The position numbers and the translations under genes are program-made. Below are positions 25,603-35,529 of a stretch of DNA of 64,000 nt, in pieces (position 1 is the first letter of the stretch; each line of letters starts with the position of its first letter). The stretch is from Streptococcus merionis DSM 19192 (GTDB lineage: Bacteria; Bacillota; Bacilli; Lactobacillales; Streptococcaceae): positions 1-64,000 of the forward strand of contig NZ_KB904550.1 of NCBI RefSeq assembly GCF_000380085.1, written 5' to 3'. Under the pieces are notes generated by a model. That model was not told the origin of the DNA, did no database searches, and saw only the letters and a program-made list of their open reading frames with translations.

Positions 25603-26316
25603 CTATTTCAGAATTTGATAAAGCTGATCACCTGTTGGTTGTTTCAATTCAAATTGAATCTGTCCATCCTGCAAAATCAAGGCTCTATCCGTCTGAGCAG
25701 CTAACGCCATATCATGCGTCACCATTACGATACACCTTCCTTGGTCTGCTAGATCTTTGAGTTTTTCAAATATAACATTTTGGGAGGGACTATCCAAAGC
25801 ACCTGTTGGCTCGTCTGCAAAGATAATAGGATTTCCTGCTAAAATTGTTCTTGCAATAGCTACTTTTTGCTGTTCACCACCAGACAAGGTAGCTATCGGC
25901 GCTGCTAAATCAGCTTTAAAGTGCATGTCATCAAGAACCATCTTAACTTCCTCTTTTCTGACTTTCTTACCAGATAATTTTAGAGGAAGAATGATATTTT
26001 CAAAAACAGGTAAGGCTGCCAGCAGGTTATAATGTTGAAAGATAAAACCAATCTGCTCACGTCGAAGCTTGGACAGGCGAGCATCAGATAGACGATAGGG
26101 GTTTTTGTCTGCTAACAAAACTGTTCCTGAACTCGGCTCTAAAAGGCTCGATAGACACTTTAGCAAAGTGGTTTTTCCAGAACCACTCCGGCCCAAAATA
26201 CTAATAAACTCGCCAGTGTTGGCTGTCAAAGAAATTTCTGTTAAGACTTCAACCGTTTCTTGACCATCTAAGCAAAATTGCTTGGAAATCTTGTTTGCCT
26301 CTAAAAGTCTTACCAT
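25603..26316 (-). CDS. ABC transporter ATP-binding protein, MacB/LolD type
   Basis: A 237-residue ATPase. Walker A GRSGSGKTT, Q loop FIFQHYNLL, signature LSGGEQQKVA and Walker B IIFADEPTGALD are all present, the last being typical of the MacB/LolD group. The start is chosen at MVRLLEANKI, nine bases after AAAGGAG; a longer form from 26340 would include the ribosome site. Makes a transporter with the downstream permease. Confidence 0.92.
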   Translation of the reverse strand: MVRLLEANKISKQFCLDGQETVEVLTEISLTANTGEFISILGRSGSGKTTLLKCLSSLLEPSSGTVLLADKNPYRLSDARLSKLRREQIGFIFQHYNLLAALPVFENIILPLKLSGKKVRKEEVKMVLDDMHFKADLAAPIATLSGGEQQKVAIARTILAGNPIIFADEPTGALDSPSQNVIFEKLKDLADQGRCIVMVTHDMALAAQTDRALILQDGQIQFELKQPTGDQLYQILK

Positions 26317-26517
26317 CTTCCTAACTCCTTTCTGTTTCAATTTCTTTGATATGTAAATATTTTATATATAAATTTTATACCTATTGAAAGGATTTGTCAA
26401 GTAAATATATAAAATTTTTACATATTATTTTAAAATCTAAAAAAAAAAAGCCAGACATTGCAGGAACCACTGAAAAAATCAAGTGTGTTCATCTGCAAAT
26501 ACAGGCTTCCAAAAATG

Positions 26518-26574
26518 AAAAAGCAAACGAACAGCCCCTTTTAAAGGTTAAGGGGATTCACTCGTTTGCTTTTT
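26518..26574. terminator. Long bidirectional terminator hairpin
   Basis: Perfect 13-bp arms AAAAAGCAAACGA and TCGTTTGCTTTTT (26518-26530, 26562-26574) with an inner CCCC/GGGG stem. It separates the NTF2-like gene (ending at 26649) from the ABC operon promoter region. The rest of the 26317-26648 gap is AT-rich and without a gene. Confidence 0.85.
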
Positions 26575-26648
26575 GCTATTAAGTTTTGTCAATCGTTACT
26601 TGTCCAGTGCTTAGCTTGGATAGACAAGTTCTTTAATCTTTGCACCAA

Positions 26649-27017
26649 TTATCTCATTGGTTTGCCAATTTTCATCTTCCTACGCCATTCTGGCGCCAAT
26701 CCATCATCAGCCCAATACTCATCCATAGCAATAATCAAATTATTCTCAAGATGGATAAAGCTGATCACATGAAAAGATATACTATTATCCATCGGAAACA
26801 CACGACAAGCTAAAATAATAGTATTTTCGCTTTTCTCGATTCGTTCTATTTCCCCGCACCAATTTCCTGGATAGTCACAATTTGCTCTTATGTAGTCATC
26901 TAAAGTGAAAAGCTCATTCGTGCAATGCCATTTTATAACAGCACTTTTATGAAAATACGTTCTAAGCTCTTCTTCGTTTTGAGCTAAAACTGCTTTAAAA
27001 AATCGATTGATATCCAT
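26649..27017 (-). CDS. SnoaL/NTF2-like domain protein
   Basis: A 122-residue protein resembling small SnoaL-like (NTF2 fold) proteins: an N-terminal helix pair (FKAVLAQNEEELRTYF), a central HCTNELFTLDDYIRA segment, then beta strands ending MDEYWADDGLAPEWR. Such proteins have varied or unknown activity. GAGGTG precedes the ATG by eight bases. Monocistronic in appearance, downstream of dacA on the same strand. Confidence 0.7.
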   Translation of the reverse strand: MDINRFFKAVLAQNEEELRTYFHKSAVIKWHCTNELFTLDDYIRANCDYPGNWCGEIERIEKSENTIILACRVFPMDNSISFHVISFIHLENNLIIAMDEYWADDGLAPEWRRKMKIGKPMR

Positions 27018-27055
27018 GTCATCATCACCTCAAAAGCAATTGACTGTTTGTCCAG

Positions 27056-28393
27056 TTATTTTCGTCTTCGTTGACGGCGTACCTTACGGCCACGTTTTTC
27101 AATAAGAAAGATGAGGAACCCAACCACTAAGATAGCTGCCAAAAGCCCTAGGAAAAGTTGGAGAAAGCTGCCACTGTTCTGCGATTCTTGTGCTTTATCT
27201 GTATCCGTTGTCTTAGCCTTGCGTCCAAAGCTGAAGAGCCCTGATTTTTTAGCAGAGACCGCTTGCTGCTCTGCGACAAGTGGGGATACCTTTGATAAGC
27301 CATTTGAAACTGTCACCTTGTTATCGGCATAGACTAACTCAGCCTTGCCACCTGCTGGTACTGTCCCGTAGATCGGCTGGTCAACAGTCACTTTTTGCCC
27401 AGACGCATCTATCTTACCTGCTGGCGCGATTTGTTCATAATCATAGTCTGCAAATCCTTTTTCCAAAAGAGCATTTAAGAAAGGATGACGGTAAAATTCG
27501 CCATTTTGGTCAGACCAATCCCCGACTCCCATCAGCACGGCAATGACTTCCTGATCACCACGTTTGGCGGTTGCTGTGATATTAAAGCCTGCACTCGGAC
27601 TAGAACCAGTCTTAAGCCCCGTCACACCTTCGAGGGCGTACTTGCCATTAGGAAGAGAATAATTATAAGACTTAAAGCTTTCTTCATAAGGCGTTCCTTT
27701 TTTAATCGTAACGTAAGAATCGCCCGTGTAATTTAGAATGTTAGGGAATTTGTTGACAAAGTTATACGTCAAAATAGCCCAATCACGAACCGTTGTTTCG
27801 TTAGGAGCATAGATATCATGTCTTTGCGGTGCATAATATCCCTGAAAAGCACGCGCTACCGCTCCTGTCGCATTGTTAATCGTCGTATTTGTCATACCAA
27901 GCTCAGCTGCTTTGGCATTCATCAAATCAATAAAAGCATCTGGATCGGATTCGACTAGATTGGCCAACATCAGCGTTGCTGCATTTGATGAGGGGACGAT
28001 AGTTGCAATAATCAACTCTGCAACGGTATAGTCAACACCAGCTACAATCTTGTTATTGCTGATTTCATAAAGGCGAGCAATCGCTTGATCATTAGCTGTC
28101 GCTGTCACCACTGTCTCAGGACTAAATTTCCCTTGTTCCATGGCTTCAAAAACCAAGTATAGGGCCAACATTTTAGACATGGAGGCCGGGTCACGCCGAG
28201 CATCAATATTGTCTTCCCAGAGAATATCACCTGATTTGGCATCGATGACAATAGACGCTTTTGGCTGATTACTCTCCAATGCTTCAGTATAACCAGCTGC
28301 ATGGGTAATATCAATCAGCGAATTCGCCACAACTAAATTTGGTTGCAGGATAAACAGTAGGGACACTAAGAAACTAAAAATTTTTTTCTTCAC
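27056..28393 (-). CDS. dacA: D-alanyl-D-alanine carboxypeptidase (PBP3-type)
   Basis: A 445-residue low-molecular-weight penicillin-binding protein that trims the terminal D-Ala of peptidoglycan stem peptides. Signal peptide at the N terminus (KKKIFSFLVSLLFIL, ending near VVANS). Catalytic motifs are SMSK (SxxK), PSSNAA (SxN) and LKTGS (KTG). A C-terminal domain is followed by a membrane helix (FLQLFLGLLAAILVVGFLI) and basic residues that anchor it outside the cell. The start is a GTG at 28393, seven bases after GAGGAG; an upstream TTG overlaps that site and is less likely. Confidence 0.93.
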   Translation of the reverse strand: MKKKIFSFLVSLLFILQPNLVVANSLIDITHAAGYTEALESNQPKASIVIDAKSGDILWEDNIDARRDPASMSKMLALYLVFEAMEQGKFSPETVVTATANDQAIARLYEISNNKIVAGVDYTVAELIIATIVPSSNAATLMLANLVESDPDAFIDLMNAKAAELGMTNTTINNATGAVARAFQGYYAPQRHDIYAPNETTVRDWAILTYNFVNKFPNILNYTGDSYVTIKKGTPYEESFKSYNYSLPNGKYALEGVTGLKTGSSPSAGFNITATAKRGDQEVIAVLMGVGDWSDQNGEFYRHPFLNALLEKGFADYDYEQIAPAGKIDASGQKVTVDQPIYGTVPAGGKAELVYADNKVTVSNGLSKVSPLVAEQQAVSAKKSGLFSFGRKAKTTDTDKAQESQNSGSFLQLFLGLLAAILVVGFLIFLIEKRGRKVRRQRRRK

Positions 28394-28463
28394 AAAAACT
28401 CTCCTCAAACATCATTCCTTTCTAGTGTACCATAGAATATTAACCAATACCAGCCGAACCCTA

Positions 28464-28487
28464 AAAAATCCGAGAAAAATCTCGGAC
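28464..28487 (-). terminator. Terminator downstream of sodA
   Basis: Minus strand stem TCCGAGA/TCTCGGA (arms 28481-28487 and 28470-28476), four-base loop, then six T. Confidence 0.85.
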
Positions 28488-28504
28488 CATCATTTCTATT
28501 CTTG

Positions 28505-28560
28505 TCATGAAGCGATTGCTGCTTTGTAAAGTTCATCTATCTTATTCTCCAAAAACTTTA
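28505..28560 (-). pseudogene. Duplicated relic of the sodA 3' end
   Basis: About 150 bp beyond the sodA stop, the minus strand again encodes NKIDELYKAAIAS and a stop, against [11 protein letters not shown] at the true end of SodA. The DNA shares GCTGCTTTGTA and TTCATCTA-like blocks with 28667-28700. It has no start or upstream part, so it is a duplicated tail left by recombination. Confidence 0.6.
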
Positions 28561-28659
28561 CTTTTTGGAATACGGGAAATTTCCTAGAGGATTAACTAGA
28601 TATTTCCTCAAAAAATATCGTTGTTCTGAAATACCATCGTCAAACATTACTAACAATGA

Positions 28660-29265
28660 TTATTTTGCTGCTTTGTATAGCTCATCTACTTTGTTCCAGT
28701 TGATGATTTCAAAGAAAGCCTTGATGTAGTTCGGACGGACGTTGCGGTAGTTGAGGTAATAAGCATGTTCCCAAACATCCAAGCCCAAAATTGGTTTCAA
28801 GCCATCCATGATTGGCGTGTCCTGGTTTGGCGTTGAAATGACTTCCAGTTTCCCTTCTTTATTAACCACTAACCAAGCCCAACCTGAACCAAATCGCGTG
28901 GTTGCGGCTGCTGTGAATGTTTCTTTAAACGCGTCAAATGAGCCAAAAGTCGCATCAATATCAGCAGCTAACTCTTCGGAGATTTCAGTTTTCTCTGGCG
29001 AAAGCAATTCCCAGAAAAGAGCGTGATTGAGATGACCACCACCGTTATTGATCAATGCTTGACGGATATCTGCCGGAATGGACGCGACATCTGACAAGAG
29101 TTTTTCAAGATCTTCACCAATTTCAGGGTGTTTTTCAAGAGCTGCATTAGCATTAGCAACGTAGGCCGCATGGTGCTTGTCGTGGTGAAGGGTCATCGTT
29201 TCCGCATCAATATGTGGCTCCAAAGCGTCGTAAGCGTAAGGAAGGTCTGGTAGTATAATTGCCAT
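28660..29265 (-). CDS. sodA: Manganese superoxide dismutase
   Basis: A 201-residue Fe/Mn superoxide dismutase that turns superoxide into hydrogen peroxide and oxygen in the cytoplasm. Metal ligands are visible: His27 (TLHHDKHH), His81 (LNHALFWE), and Asp/His in LDVWEHAYY near 163-167. [11 protein letters not shown] and DVWEHAYYL are typical of streptococcal Mn enzymes. Normal length. It follows holA on the same strand, a conserved order in streptococci. A relic of its 3' end is duplicated downstream. Confidence 0.97.
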   Translation of the reverse strand: MAIILPDLPYAYDALEPHIDAETMTLHHDKHHAAYVANANAALEKHPEIGEDLEKLLSDVASIPADIRQALINNGGGHLNHALFWELLSPEKTEISEELAADIDATFGSFDAFKETFTAAATTRFGSGWAWLVVNKEGKLEVISTPNQDTPIMDGLKPILGLDVWEHAYYLNYRNVRPNYIKAFFEIINWNKVDELYKAAK

Positions 29266-29346
29266 AATCGTGTCCTCTTTTCATTATTATAGGTACTTTC
29301 ATAGTAGCTTTTTTTGGAAACATTTTCAAATAATTTGTTCCGTTTT

Positions 29347-30375
29347 TCATGACGCGATTTTGAGTAAGGCAATTTCAAAAAGGTAAGCTTTGTCATTGAG
29401 GCCTGTCTTGATTTGGTAATCTGTCTCAATCAAGGTCAATAGAGCTTTTTGTAACTTAGACATCGGTAGATGACGACTGTCTCTGAGGGCGTACTTGACC
29501 TGATAAGGATTCACCTTACGCCCTAAGACATCAGACAATAACGATACCATCTGGGTTTCCGTCTTACCCTGATCTTGCAAAATCTTGACTTGCACAAACA
29601 GTCGTAACTGATTGAGCATAATAGCAATCAGCTTGATCTCATCCTCACCTTGTAATGTGAGATCCTTGACCAACTGGCGGGCCATTTCCATCTGCCCTTT
29701 TAGAGCCGTCTGGGTTAGGTCAAAAATATTATCCTGCAAGCTTTTTGGAATCACTACTTCGATATCCTCAAGCGTGATTTGTCCTGGTCCCTTGTAAGCC
29801 ATCAAGAGAGCAAGGTTTTGCCCGATTTGGCTAAAATCAAAGTTAGACTTTACCAGTAGCCTCTCAAAACTAGAGGACTCCATGGTAAAGCCCATCTTCT
29901 GCAAAGCTTTATGATAATAAGCTCTTAACTCAGCTTCTTTGGGCTCTGCTGCTTCAAAAATCAAGGCATCTCGCTTGAGTAGCTTGACGATACGGCGCTT
30001 GCTATCAAGTTTCCCTGGCGCTAATACTATCAGCTTAGTCGTGTCAACTGGCGCTTCCAAATAAGCTTCCAAGCGTGCTAATTGGACATCCGAAAGAAAT
30101 CGTTTCTTAGCGGTCGTCACATCCAACAACTGATCCAAAATGACGATTTTTCCATCCGCAAAGAAAGGTAAAGACTCCAAATCCATGCTAATCTCATCAA
30201 AATTAGCCTCACGGACATCAAAATAAGTCTGAGTCAAATCGCTGGGATCGTAGGCAATTTTTTGAAGGAGACAATCCTTAATCTGGGTAAATTGCCCTAA
30301 GTCATCCCCTGTCAAAACAGTCAAGGCCGGCAGATTATCGCGATTTAATGTCTCAACAGCTTCAATGGCTAACAT
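29347..30375 (-). CDS. holA: DNA polymerase III delta subunit
   Basis: A 342-residue clamp-loader subunit that opens the sliding clamp during replication. The family start TVLTGDDLGQFTQIKDCLL is followed by DLTQTYFDVREANFDEI, and the AAA-type region ends LARLEAYLEAPVDTTKLIVLAPGKLDSK; a helical collar domain makes up the C terminus. Full length. GAAAGGA lies upstream of the ATG. Conserved neighbour of sodA. Confidence 0.93.
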   Translation of the reverse strand: MLAIEAVETLNRDNLPALTVLTGDDLGQFTQIKDCLLQKIAYDPSDLTQTYFDVREANFDEISMDLESLPFFADGKIVILDQLLDVTTAKKRFLSDVQLARLEAYLEAPVDTTKLIVLAPGKLDSKRRIVKLLKRDALIFEAAEPKEAELRAYYHKALQKMGFTMESSSFERLLVKSNFDFSQIGQNLALLMAYKGPGQITLEDIEVVIPKSLQDNIFDLTQTALKGQMEMARQLVKDLTLQGEDEIKLIAIMLNQLRLFVQVKILQDQGKTETQMVSLLSDVLGRKVNPYQVKYALRDSRHLPMSKLQKALLTLIETDYQIKTGLNDKAYLFEIALLKIAS

Positions 30376-30409
30376 GGATAATTCCTTTCATGGTCATTAT
30401 TTTAATACG

Positions 30410-31057
30410 TTAGTTGTTCAAAAAAACTCTCACTTCATGCAAACTGTCTAAAGTCGCCAGCGCTTTATCCAGCGTTTCTGAACTTGGCCGTTTCATATCT
30501 GGAACACAAATCACTGGAACCCCTGCTGCGTGAGCTGCTTGAACACCAGATTCGCTATCTTCCAAAACCAGACACTCCTTAGGCTCAAAACCTAACTTTT
30601 CACAGGCTCTAATGAAAATATCTGGTGCTGGTTTTCCGTGCTCAACTTCATGCCCAAAGACCATCTGATCAAAGCAAGGGAGTAGATGATGTTGATTGAG
30701 AATTGTTAGCGCACGCTCTTTCACACTTGATGTCGCCAAACCAATAGCCACCTGACGTGATATTAAGTCCTCTAACAATTCTTTCGCACCAGATTTTAAA
30801 GCAACTCCTTGACTGATGAGCTTAGCTTCTTCTGCATAAACATTTTCCAAAGCCTGTTCAAAAGACCAGTCTAAATGATAGGTTGCAAGAAGGCGTTTGA
30901 CATTTGCCTCTTCCGTGCGTCCGCTATAATGAGCCGCATATGTTTCTTTAGTGAATGAACAGCCGAACCTTGAAAGCAAGTTCTGATAAATAGCCAATGA
31001 AATAACTTCACTGTCTATCAATAGACCATCCATATCAAAAATCACTGCTTGAATCAT
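30410..31057 (-). CDS. HAD superfamily hydrolase, beta-phosphoglucomutase-like
   Basis: A 215-residue HAD phosphatase. Motif I is VIFDMDGLLIDSE (nucleophile and acid Asp9/Asp11), motif II is LATSSVKER, and motifs III/IV read GKPAPDIF and CLVLEDSESGVQAA. The helical cap of class I follows motif I. Related proteins act on sugar phosphates; the substrate here is not determined. GAGGAG precedes the ATG. It lies 19 bp after udk, so probably co-transcribed. Confidence 0.9.
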   Translation of the reverse strand: MIQAVIFDMDGLLIDSEVISLAIYQNLLSRFGCSFTKETYAAHYSGRTEEANVKRLLATYHLDWSFEQALENVYAEEAKLISQGVALKSGAKELLEDLISRQVAIGLATSSVKERALTILNQHHLLPCFDQMVFGHEVEHGKPAPDIFIRACEKLGFEPKECLVLEDSESGVQAAHAAGVPVICVPDMKRPSSETLDKALATLDSLHEVRVFLNN

Positions 31058-31076
31058 TAAAAACTCCTCTAGATAC

Positions 31077-31703
31077 CTACTTCCGCTCCCTCAAAATAGC
31101 AGCAATCTTAGTATTGATGAGGTCAATAGCCACGGTATTGCTAACCCCTTCAGGAATGATGATATCAGCGTAGCGCTTACTTGGCTCAATAAATTGGTGA
31201 TACATAGGCTTAACCACACCGAGATACTGGTCAATCACGCTATCAAGACTTCTACCACGCTCAACCATATCCCGCTTTATCCGACGAATGATTCGCACGT
31301 CATCATCAGTGTCTACAAAAAGTTTAATGTCCATTAAATCACGCAGACGCTTGTCTTCTAGGACCAAAATCCCTTCAACGATGAAAACATCTTGTGGTTC
31401 TTGGCGATAGATCTGATTAGAGCGAGTATGAGCCGCATAATCGTAGACCGGAATATCAACAGGACGGCCTTCTAAAAGTTCCTTGATTTGCTCAATCATC
31501 AGATCCGTATCAAAAGCCAAGGGATGGTCGTAATTGGTCTTAACCCGTTCCTCAAAGGTCAGATGAGCCTGATCCTTGTAGTAAGAGTCATGCTCAATCA
31601 TGGCAATTTTCTCATCTGGGAAATTAGCCAAAATAGCACGGGAAACAGATGTTTTCCCTCCACCAGATCCACCAGTTACACCGATAATAATAGGTTTTTT
31701 CAT
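31077..31703 (-). CDS. udk: Uridine kinase
   Basis: A 208-residue kinase that phosphorylates uridine and cytidine in pyrimidine salvage. P-loop [16 protein letters not shown] (about residues 8-23), then HDSYYKDQ and the nucleoside-site segment [12 protein letters not shown]. Normal length. GAGG lies before the ATG. It opens a two-gene unit with the HAD phosphatase and diverges from the oxidoreductase gene. Confidence 0.96.
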   Translation of the reverse strand: MKKPIIIGVTGGSGGGKTSVSRAILANFPDEKIAMIEHDSYYKDQAHLTFEERVKTNYDHPLAFDTDLMIEQIKELLEGRPVDIPVYDYAAHTRSNQIYRQEPQDVFIVEGILVLEDKRLRDLMDIKLFVDTDDDVRIIRRIKRDMVERGRSLDSVIDQYLGVVKPMYHQFIEPSKRYADIIIPEGVSNTVAIDLINTKIAAILRERK

Positions 31704-31863
31704 CTTAACCTCACTCTATTTTTTCACTCCTATCATTTTATCACAAAAATGGTGAATTTTGGAGAACTTTTCCCCAAATTCACATCTGACCTTGATTTAA
31801 AATCAACCGCACAGCTAGCTTTCATGGTATAATCAAGAAAGAAGATTAGCTTAAGGAGAACAT

Positions 31864-32847
31864 ATGCTTAAACTCGGTATCATTGGGACAGGAACGATTG
31901 CCCATCAATTTATCCAAGCCGCTCAATTAGCAGGCGGATACGAACTCAGCGCAGTCTACTCTCGTAAGAAAGAAACGGCTAGTCAGTTTGCTCAGCCTTA
32001 TGGAGATGTCGCTCTCTACACCGACTTAGAGGCTTTTGTCAATAGCACTCTCGATGTCATCTATCTGGCGAGTCCTAATAGTCTCCACTATCAACATGCC
32101 TTGACAATCTTACAAGCCGGTAAACACCTCATTGTTGAGAAACCCGCTTTTTCTAATCCGAGAGAATTTTCCCATGTGGTTGAAGTTGCAAAAGCTAATA
32201 ATGTCCTGATTTTGGAAGCAGCTAGAAACTACCACGAAGCTAATTTGGGTCTTATCGCAGATTTTTTAGCTGACAAGGTCATTTACGGGGCTAGCTTTAA
32301 CTTTGCCCAGTATTCTTCCCGCATGAAAAACTTATTAGACGGCATTTATGACAATGCTTTTCAGAGCAAAATGTCTGGCGGTGCTCTAGTCGATCTCGGC
32401 ATTTACGAGGTTTATGCTGCCTATAAGCTCTTTGGTCAGCCAAGCTCCGTCCGCTATACAGCAGACCTCCTACCAACAGGTGTTGATGTCTCAGGTTCTG
32501 GCCAATTGGTTTATAAGGATTTCCATGTTTCTATGATTGTTCGGAAAAATGCGCAATCTGCTCTTCCTAGTGAGATTTACACAGATCAGGGCACACTGGT
32601 TCTCAATCATATTCAGGGCCTGCAAGAAGCCAAATTCCACGGACTCGATGGCGATGTCAAAACGCTCCCTCTAAAAGCTATTCGTCACCTTATGCTTGAG
32701 GAAGCTCAGGCTTTCGCAGCTATTTTGACCAATCCTAAAGAATACAAAGAAATCTATAACCATCTCTTAACGACTGCGCAACAGGTCAATGAAACCTTGA
32801 CCCTCATGCGCCAAGACGCAAACATCCGATTCGAGGCCGATTTATGA
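31864..32847 (+). CDS. Gfo/Idh/MocA family oxidoreductase
   Basis: A 327-residue NAD(P)-dependent oxidoreductase. The Rossmann start is LGIIGTGTIAHQFIQAA, and the family motif EKPAFSN near residue 93 holds the catalytic Lys. The C-terminal alpha/beta domain carries the GGALVDLGIYEVYAA segment. The substrate is probably a sugar or cyclitol derivative; not determined. AAGGAG is six bases before the ATG. Its stop overlaps the helicase start by 4 bp (ATGA), so the two genes are translationally coupled despite unrelated roles. Confidence 0.92.
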   Translation: MLKLGIIGTGTIAHQFIQAAQLAGGYELSAVYSRKKETASQFAQPYGDVALYTDLEAFVNSTLDVIYLASPNSLHYQHALTILQAGKHLIVEKPAFSNPREFSHVVEVAKANNVLILEAARNYHEANLGLIADFLADKVIYGASFNFAQYSSRMKNLLDGIYDNAFQSKMSGGALVDLGIYEVYAAYKLFGQPSSVRYTADLLPTGVDVSGSGQLVYKDFHVSMIVRKNAQSALPSEIYTDQGTLVLNHIQGLQEAKFHGLDGDVKTLPLKAIRHLMLEEAQAFAAILTNPKEYKEIYNHLLTTAQQVNETLTLMRQDANIRFEADL

Positions 32848-33932
32848 AAAATACATTCCCTCCCACTTGGCAAAATCAGCTAGACAAGCTTGGTTTTGAG
32901 CAATTCACGCCCATTCAAACCCAGGCCTTTACTCCTATACGAGATGGCAAATCTGTCTTGGGCATCAGCCCTACAGGGACTGGTAAAACTCTGGCCTATC
33001 TCTGGCCACTACTGTCTTCCCTGACTAGCCAAAAGGCCCAACAGCTCTTGATCTTAGCTCCCAACACGGAATTAGCTGGACAGATTTTTGAGGTGACCAA
33101 GACTTGGGCAGAGCTTCTAAATCTTAAGACACAAGTCCTGATTTCAGGGTCCAGCCAAAAGCGCCAGATTGAACGGCTCAAAAAAGGACCACAAATCCTG
33201 ATCGGAACACCTGGTCGTATCTGGGAATTAGTCAAGCTGAAAAAAATTAAGATGATGGCTGTCGACAAGATTGTCTTGGACGAATTTGACCAGCTCTTGG
33301 GTGATAGTCAAGTTCATTTTGTGAATCATATCCTCAAGCACGCGCCACGAGATTACCAGCTCATTTACATGTCTGCCACCGATAAGTTTGACCCTAGCCA
33401 GATGGCTGACAATGTCCTGACCATTGATACGCGTAAGGAGACCGAGCTCAGCAATATTGACCATTACTATTTGGAAGTCAGCAAGCGTGACAAGACCGAT
33501 TTGCTGCGCAAAATCGCTAATATCCCAGATTTTCGAGGACTTGTTTTCTTTAATAGCCTGTCAGATTTAGGTGCTAATGAAGAAAAGCTGACCTTCCGAT
33601 CAGCTAATGTCGTCTCTCTAGCTAGTGACATCAACGTCAAATTCCGCAAGGTCATTCTAGAAAAATTCAAGGCTAATGAGATTAATCTCCTGCTGGCAAC
33701 TGACTTAGTCGCTAGAGGCATTGACATCAACAACCTAGAATGCGTGATTAACTTTGAAGTGCCGCGAGACGCAGAAACCTACACCCATCGTGTTGGCCGT
33801 ACTGGCCGCATGGGTAAAAACGGTGCAGTTATCACCTTCATTTCACACCCAGAAGAACTCAAATCCCTAAAAAAATACGCTAAAGTACAAGCTATCAGCT
33901 TGAAAAATCAGACATTCCATGTGGGAGAATAG
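32844..33932 (+). CDS. DEAD-box RNA helicase, short type
   Basis: A 362-residue helicase without a C-terminal extension. Motif I SPTGTGKTLAYLWP, Ia APNTELAG, II as DEFDQLLGD (Phe in place of the usual Ala), III MSATD, V ATDLVARGID and VI HRVGRTGRMG are present. It resembles CshB-type streptococcal helicases that act in ribosome assembly or cold growth. It overlaps the preceding oxidoreductase gene by 4 bp and is followed by a terminator. Confidence 0.92.
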   Translation: MKNTFPPTWQNQLDKLGFEQFTPIQTQAFTPIRDGKSVLGISPTGTGKTLAYLWPLLSSLTSQKAQQLLILAPNTELAGQIFEVTKTWAELLNLKTQVLISGSSQKRQIERLKKGPQILIGTPGRIWELVKLKKIKMMAVDKIVLDEFDQLLGDSQVHFVNHILKHAPRDYQLIYMSATDKFDPSQMADNVLTIDTRKETELSNIDHYYLEVSKRDKTDLLRKIANIPDFRGLVFFNSLSDLGANEEKLTFRSANVVSLASDINVKFRKVILEKFKANEINLLLATDLVARGIDINNLECVINFEVPRDAETYTHRVGRTGRMGKNGAVITFISHPEELKSLKKYAKVQAISLKNQTFHVGE

Positions 33933-33941
33933 AGCTAAAAA

Positions 33942-33995
33942 ACGAATGATAGGCCCCTTGTATTTCAAAGAGTTGCTATCATTCGTCTTTTGTTT
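33942..33995 (+). terminator. Terminator after the short DEAD-box helicase
   Basis: Eleven-base arms ACGAATGATAG (33942-33952) and CTATCATTCGT (33976-33986), then CTTTTGTTT. Confidence 0.8.
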
Positions 33996-34055
33996 GTTAA
34001 ACTTTGACAATTTTTCCTTTTTCAATACCGCCCTTGAATCCAGTCCCTTTGTTTT

Positions 34056-35477
34056 CTAATACCCATAAAGCTCATTAACGGTCACAAAGCTATACCCCTC
34101 TGCCTTGAGGTAGTCGATGACCGATTGCACTGCATCAACACTGGTCTGATGGATATCATGCATGAGTATCACAGCACCTGAATGCACCTGAGCCTTGACT
34201 TGATTGAGAATAGCTACTGGATTTCGCGACTGCCAATCTAATGTGTCTACCGTCCAATTGACAATCGGCAGACCTGCTGCTTGAGCAACGCGTGCATTTG
34301 ATGCCCCATAAGGTGGTCGTAAAATTGTCGGCAGAGTTCCTGTTGCGTTCAAAATAGCTTGCTGGGTGTTTGCCACTTCAGCGTGAACCTGTTCTGGTGT
34401 TAATTTAGTCAAGTCTGGATGTGACCAGCTATGATTGGCCAATTGGTGACCTTCATCACGCAATTCACAGAGAAGAGCTTCATTCCCTGCGACTTTTTGA
34501 CCCAAGATAAAAAAGGTAGCTCGGACATTGTTTTGTCGCAAAATCTTTTGAAGCTGTCGCGTGGTGTTAGGGTCAGGCCCATCATCAAAGGTTAGAGCTA
34601 CCACTTTCCCTGTAGCCACAGGATTGGGCCCTCTCGCCCGAAGAGCAGCTTCATAAGCTTCCTGAGCTTCTCGCGCAGCTTTTTCAGCCACATAAGCATC
34701 ATAAGCCACTCGTGCTTCTCCTGCCAAAAGGTCCGCTTGGATGCTTTCATAGATTTCAGAGAAAGCCATCTCAACCGAGGTAGACTTGGAACCTAAAGGA
34801 AGGAGTATGCTATGTGCTGTTAGAGCGATGGGAAGAGTGGCTGACTCTTTGCGAATCTGTTCTACGGAAGCCTTTATATCAGACTCTGTCCATCCAGATG
34901 CGCTCAGTTTTTCAGAGACAGCCGTTACAAAATTATCCTTGTTTGCCAAGAAATCATCTAACGTAAACCTGGTACCATCTTTTTTCAGATAGAGCTGCGC
35001 TAATGATGGCGATTCGTCATTTAACAGTTCATAACTCGTTTTCGTTTTGCGGTAATGCTTTTCTAACAGCTTGACATCCTTGACGTTTGCAAGCGACGTT
35101 TCTTGAGACTGATAAGTAAACGTGACCAGATCAACATCTTTTTCTTTTGCTAACGATTTTATACGATCGGTTTGGAGACGCTCCAGATCTGGCAGGGCTT
35201 GACCAGCCTGATCCGTCAACACAGACACAAGACCAAGTGGTGTTTCCTGATCATGAAGCGATTCTGAAGTCATCAAACCTTGAGACCGATGATATTGCGT
35301 TTGTTCATCTTTTAGTTGGAGTACAGCAGCCTTCAAAGCTTGTTTATGCGCTTCTGCTTGCTGATAGGCTCTCCAACCAAGTCCCATCAAGACACAGAAA
35401 AGAAGGCCACCCGCAAGTGACCAAGCGATTTTTTTCTGATTTTCTTTACTTTTTCTGATTAGTTCTTTTCGATCCAT
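34056..35477 (-). CDS. pgdA: Peptidoglycan N-acetylglucosamine deacetylase
   Basis: A 473-residue surface enzyme that removes acetyl groups from peptidoglycan glucosamine and so protects against lysozyme. N-terminal membrane anchor near residues 18-36, then a coiled and alpha/beta region (to about 275). The NodB catalytic domain follows: VVALTFDDGPDP (metal Asp pair), HSWSHPDLT (metal His residues), RPPYG, and LMHDIH near the end. The 34056-35477 span is the full family length. The upstream neighbour is a stand-alone paralogue of its middle domain. Confidence 0.92.
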   Translation of the reverse strand: MDRKELIRKSKENQKKIAWSLAGGLLFCVLMGLGWRAYQQAEAHKQALKAAVLQLKDEQTQYHRSQGLMTSESLHDQETPLGLVSVLTDQAGQALPDLERLQTDRIKSLAKEKDVDLVTFTYQSQETSLANVKDVKLLEKHYRKTKTSYELLNDESPSLAQLYLKKDGTRFTLDDFLANKDNFVTAVSEKLSASGWTESDIKASVEQIRKESATLPIALTAHSILLPLGSKSTSVEMAFSEIYESIQADLLAGEARVAYDAYVAEKAAREAQEAYEAALRARGPNPVATGKVVALTFDDGPDPNTTRQLQKILRQNNVRATFFILGQKVAGNEALLCELRDEGHQLANHSWSHPDLTKLTPEQVHAEVANTQQAILNATGTLPTILRPPYGASNARVAQAAGLPIVNWTVDTLDWQSRNPVAILNQVKAQVHSGAVILMHDIHQTSVDAVQSVIDYLKAEGYSFVTVNELYGY

Positions 35478-35529
35478 GCCCTCATTATATCATAAAATAG
35501 CAAGAGCTAACATTAATTTCTGAAAGGAT

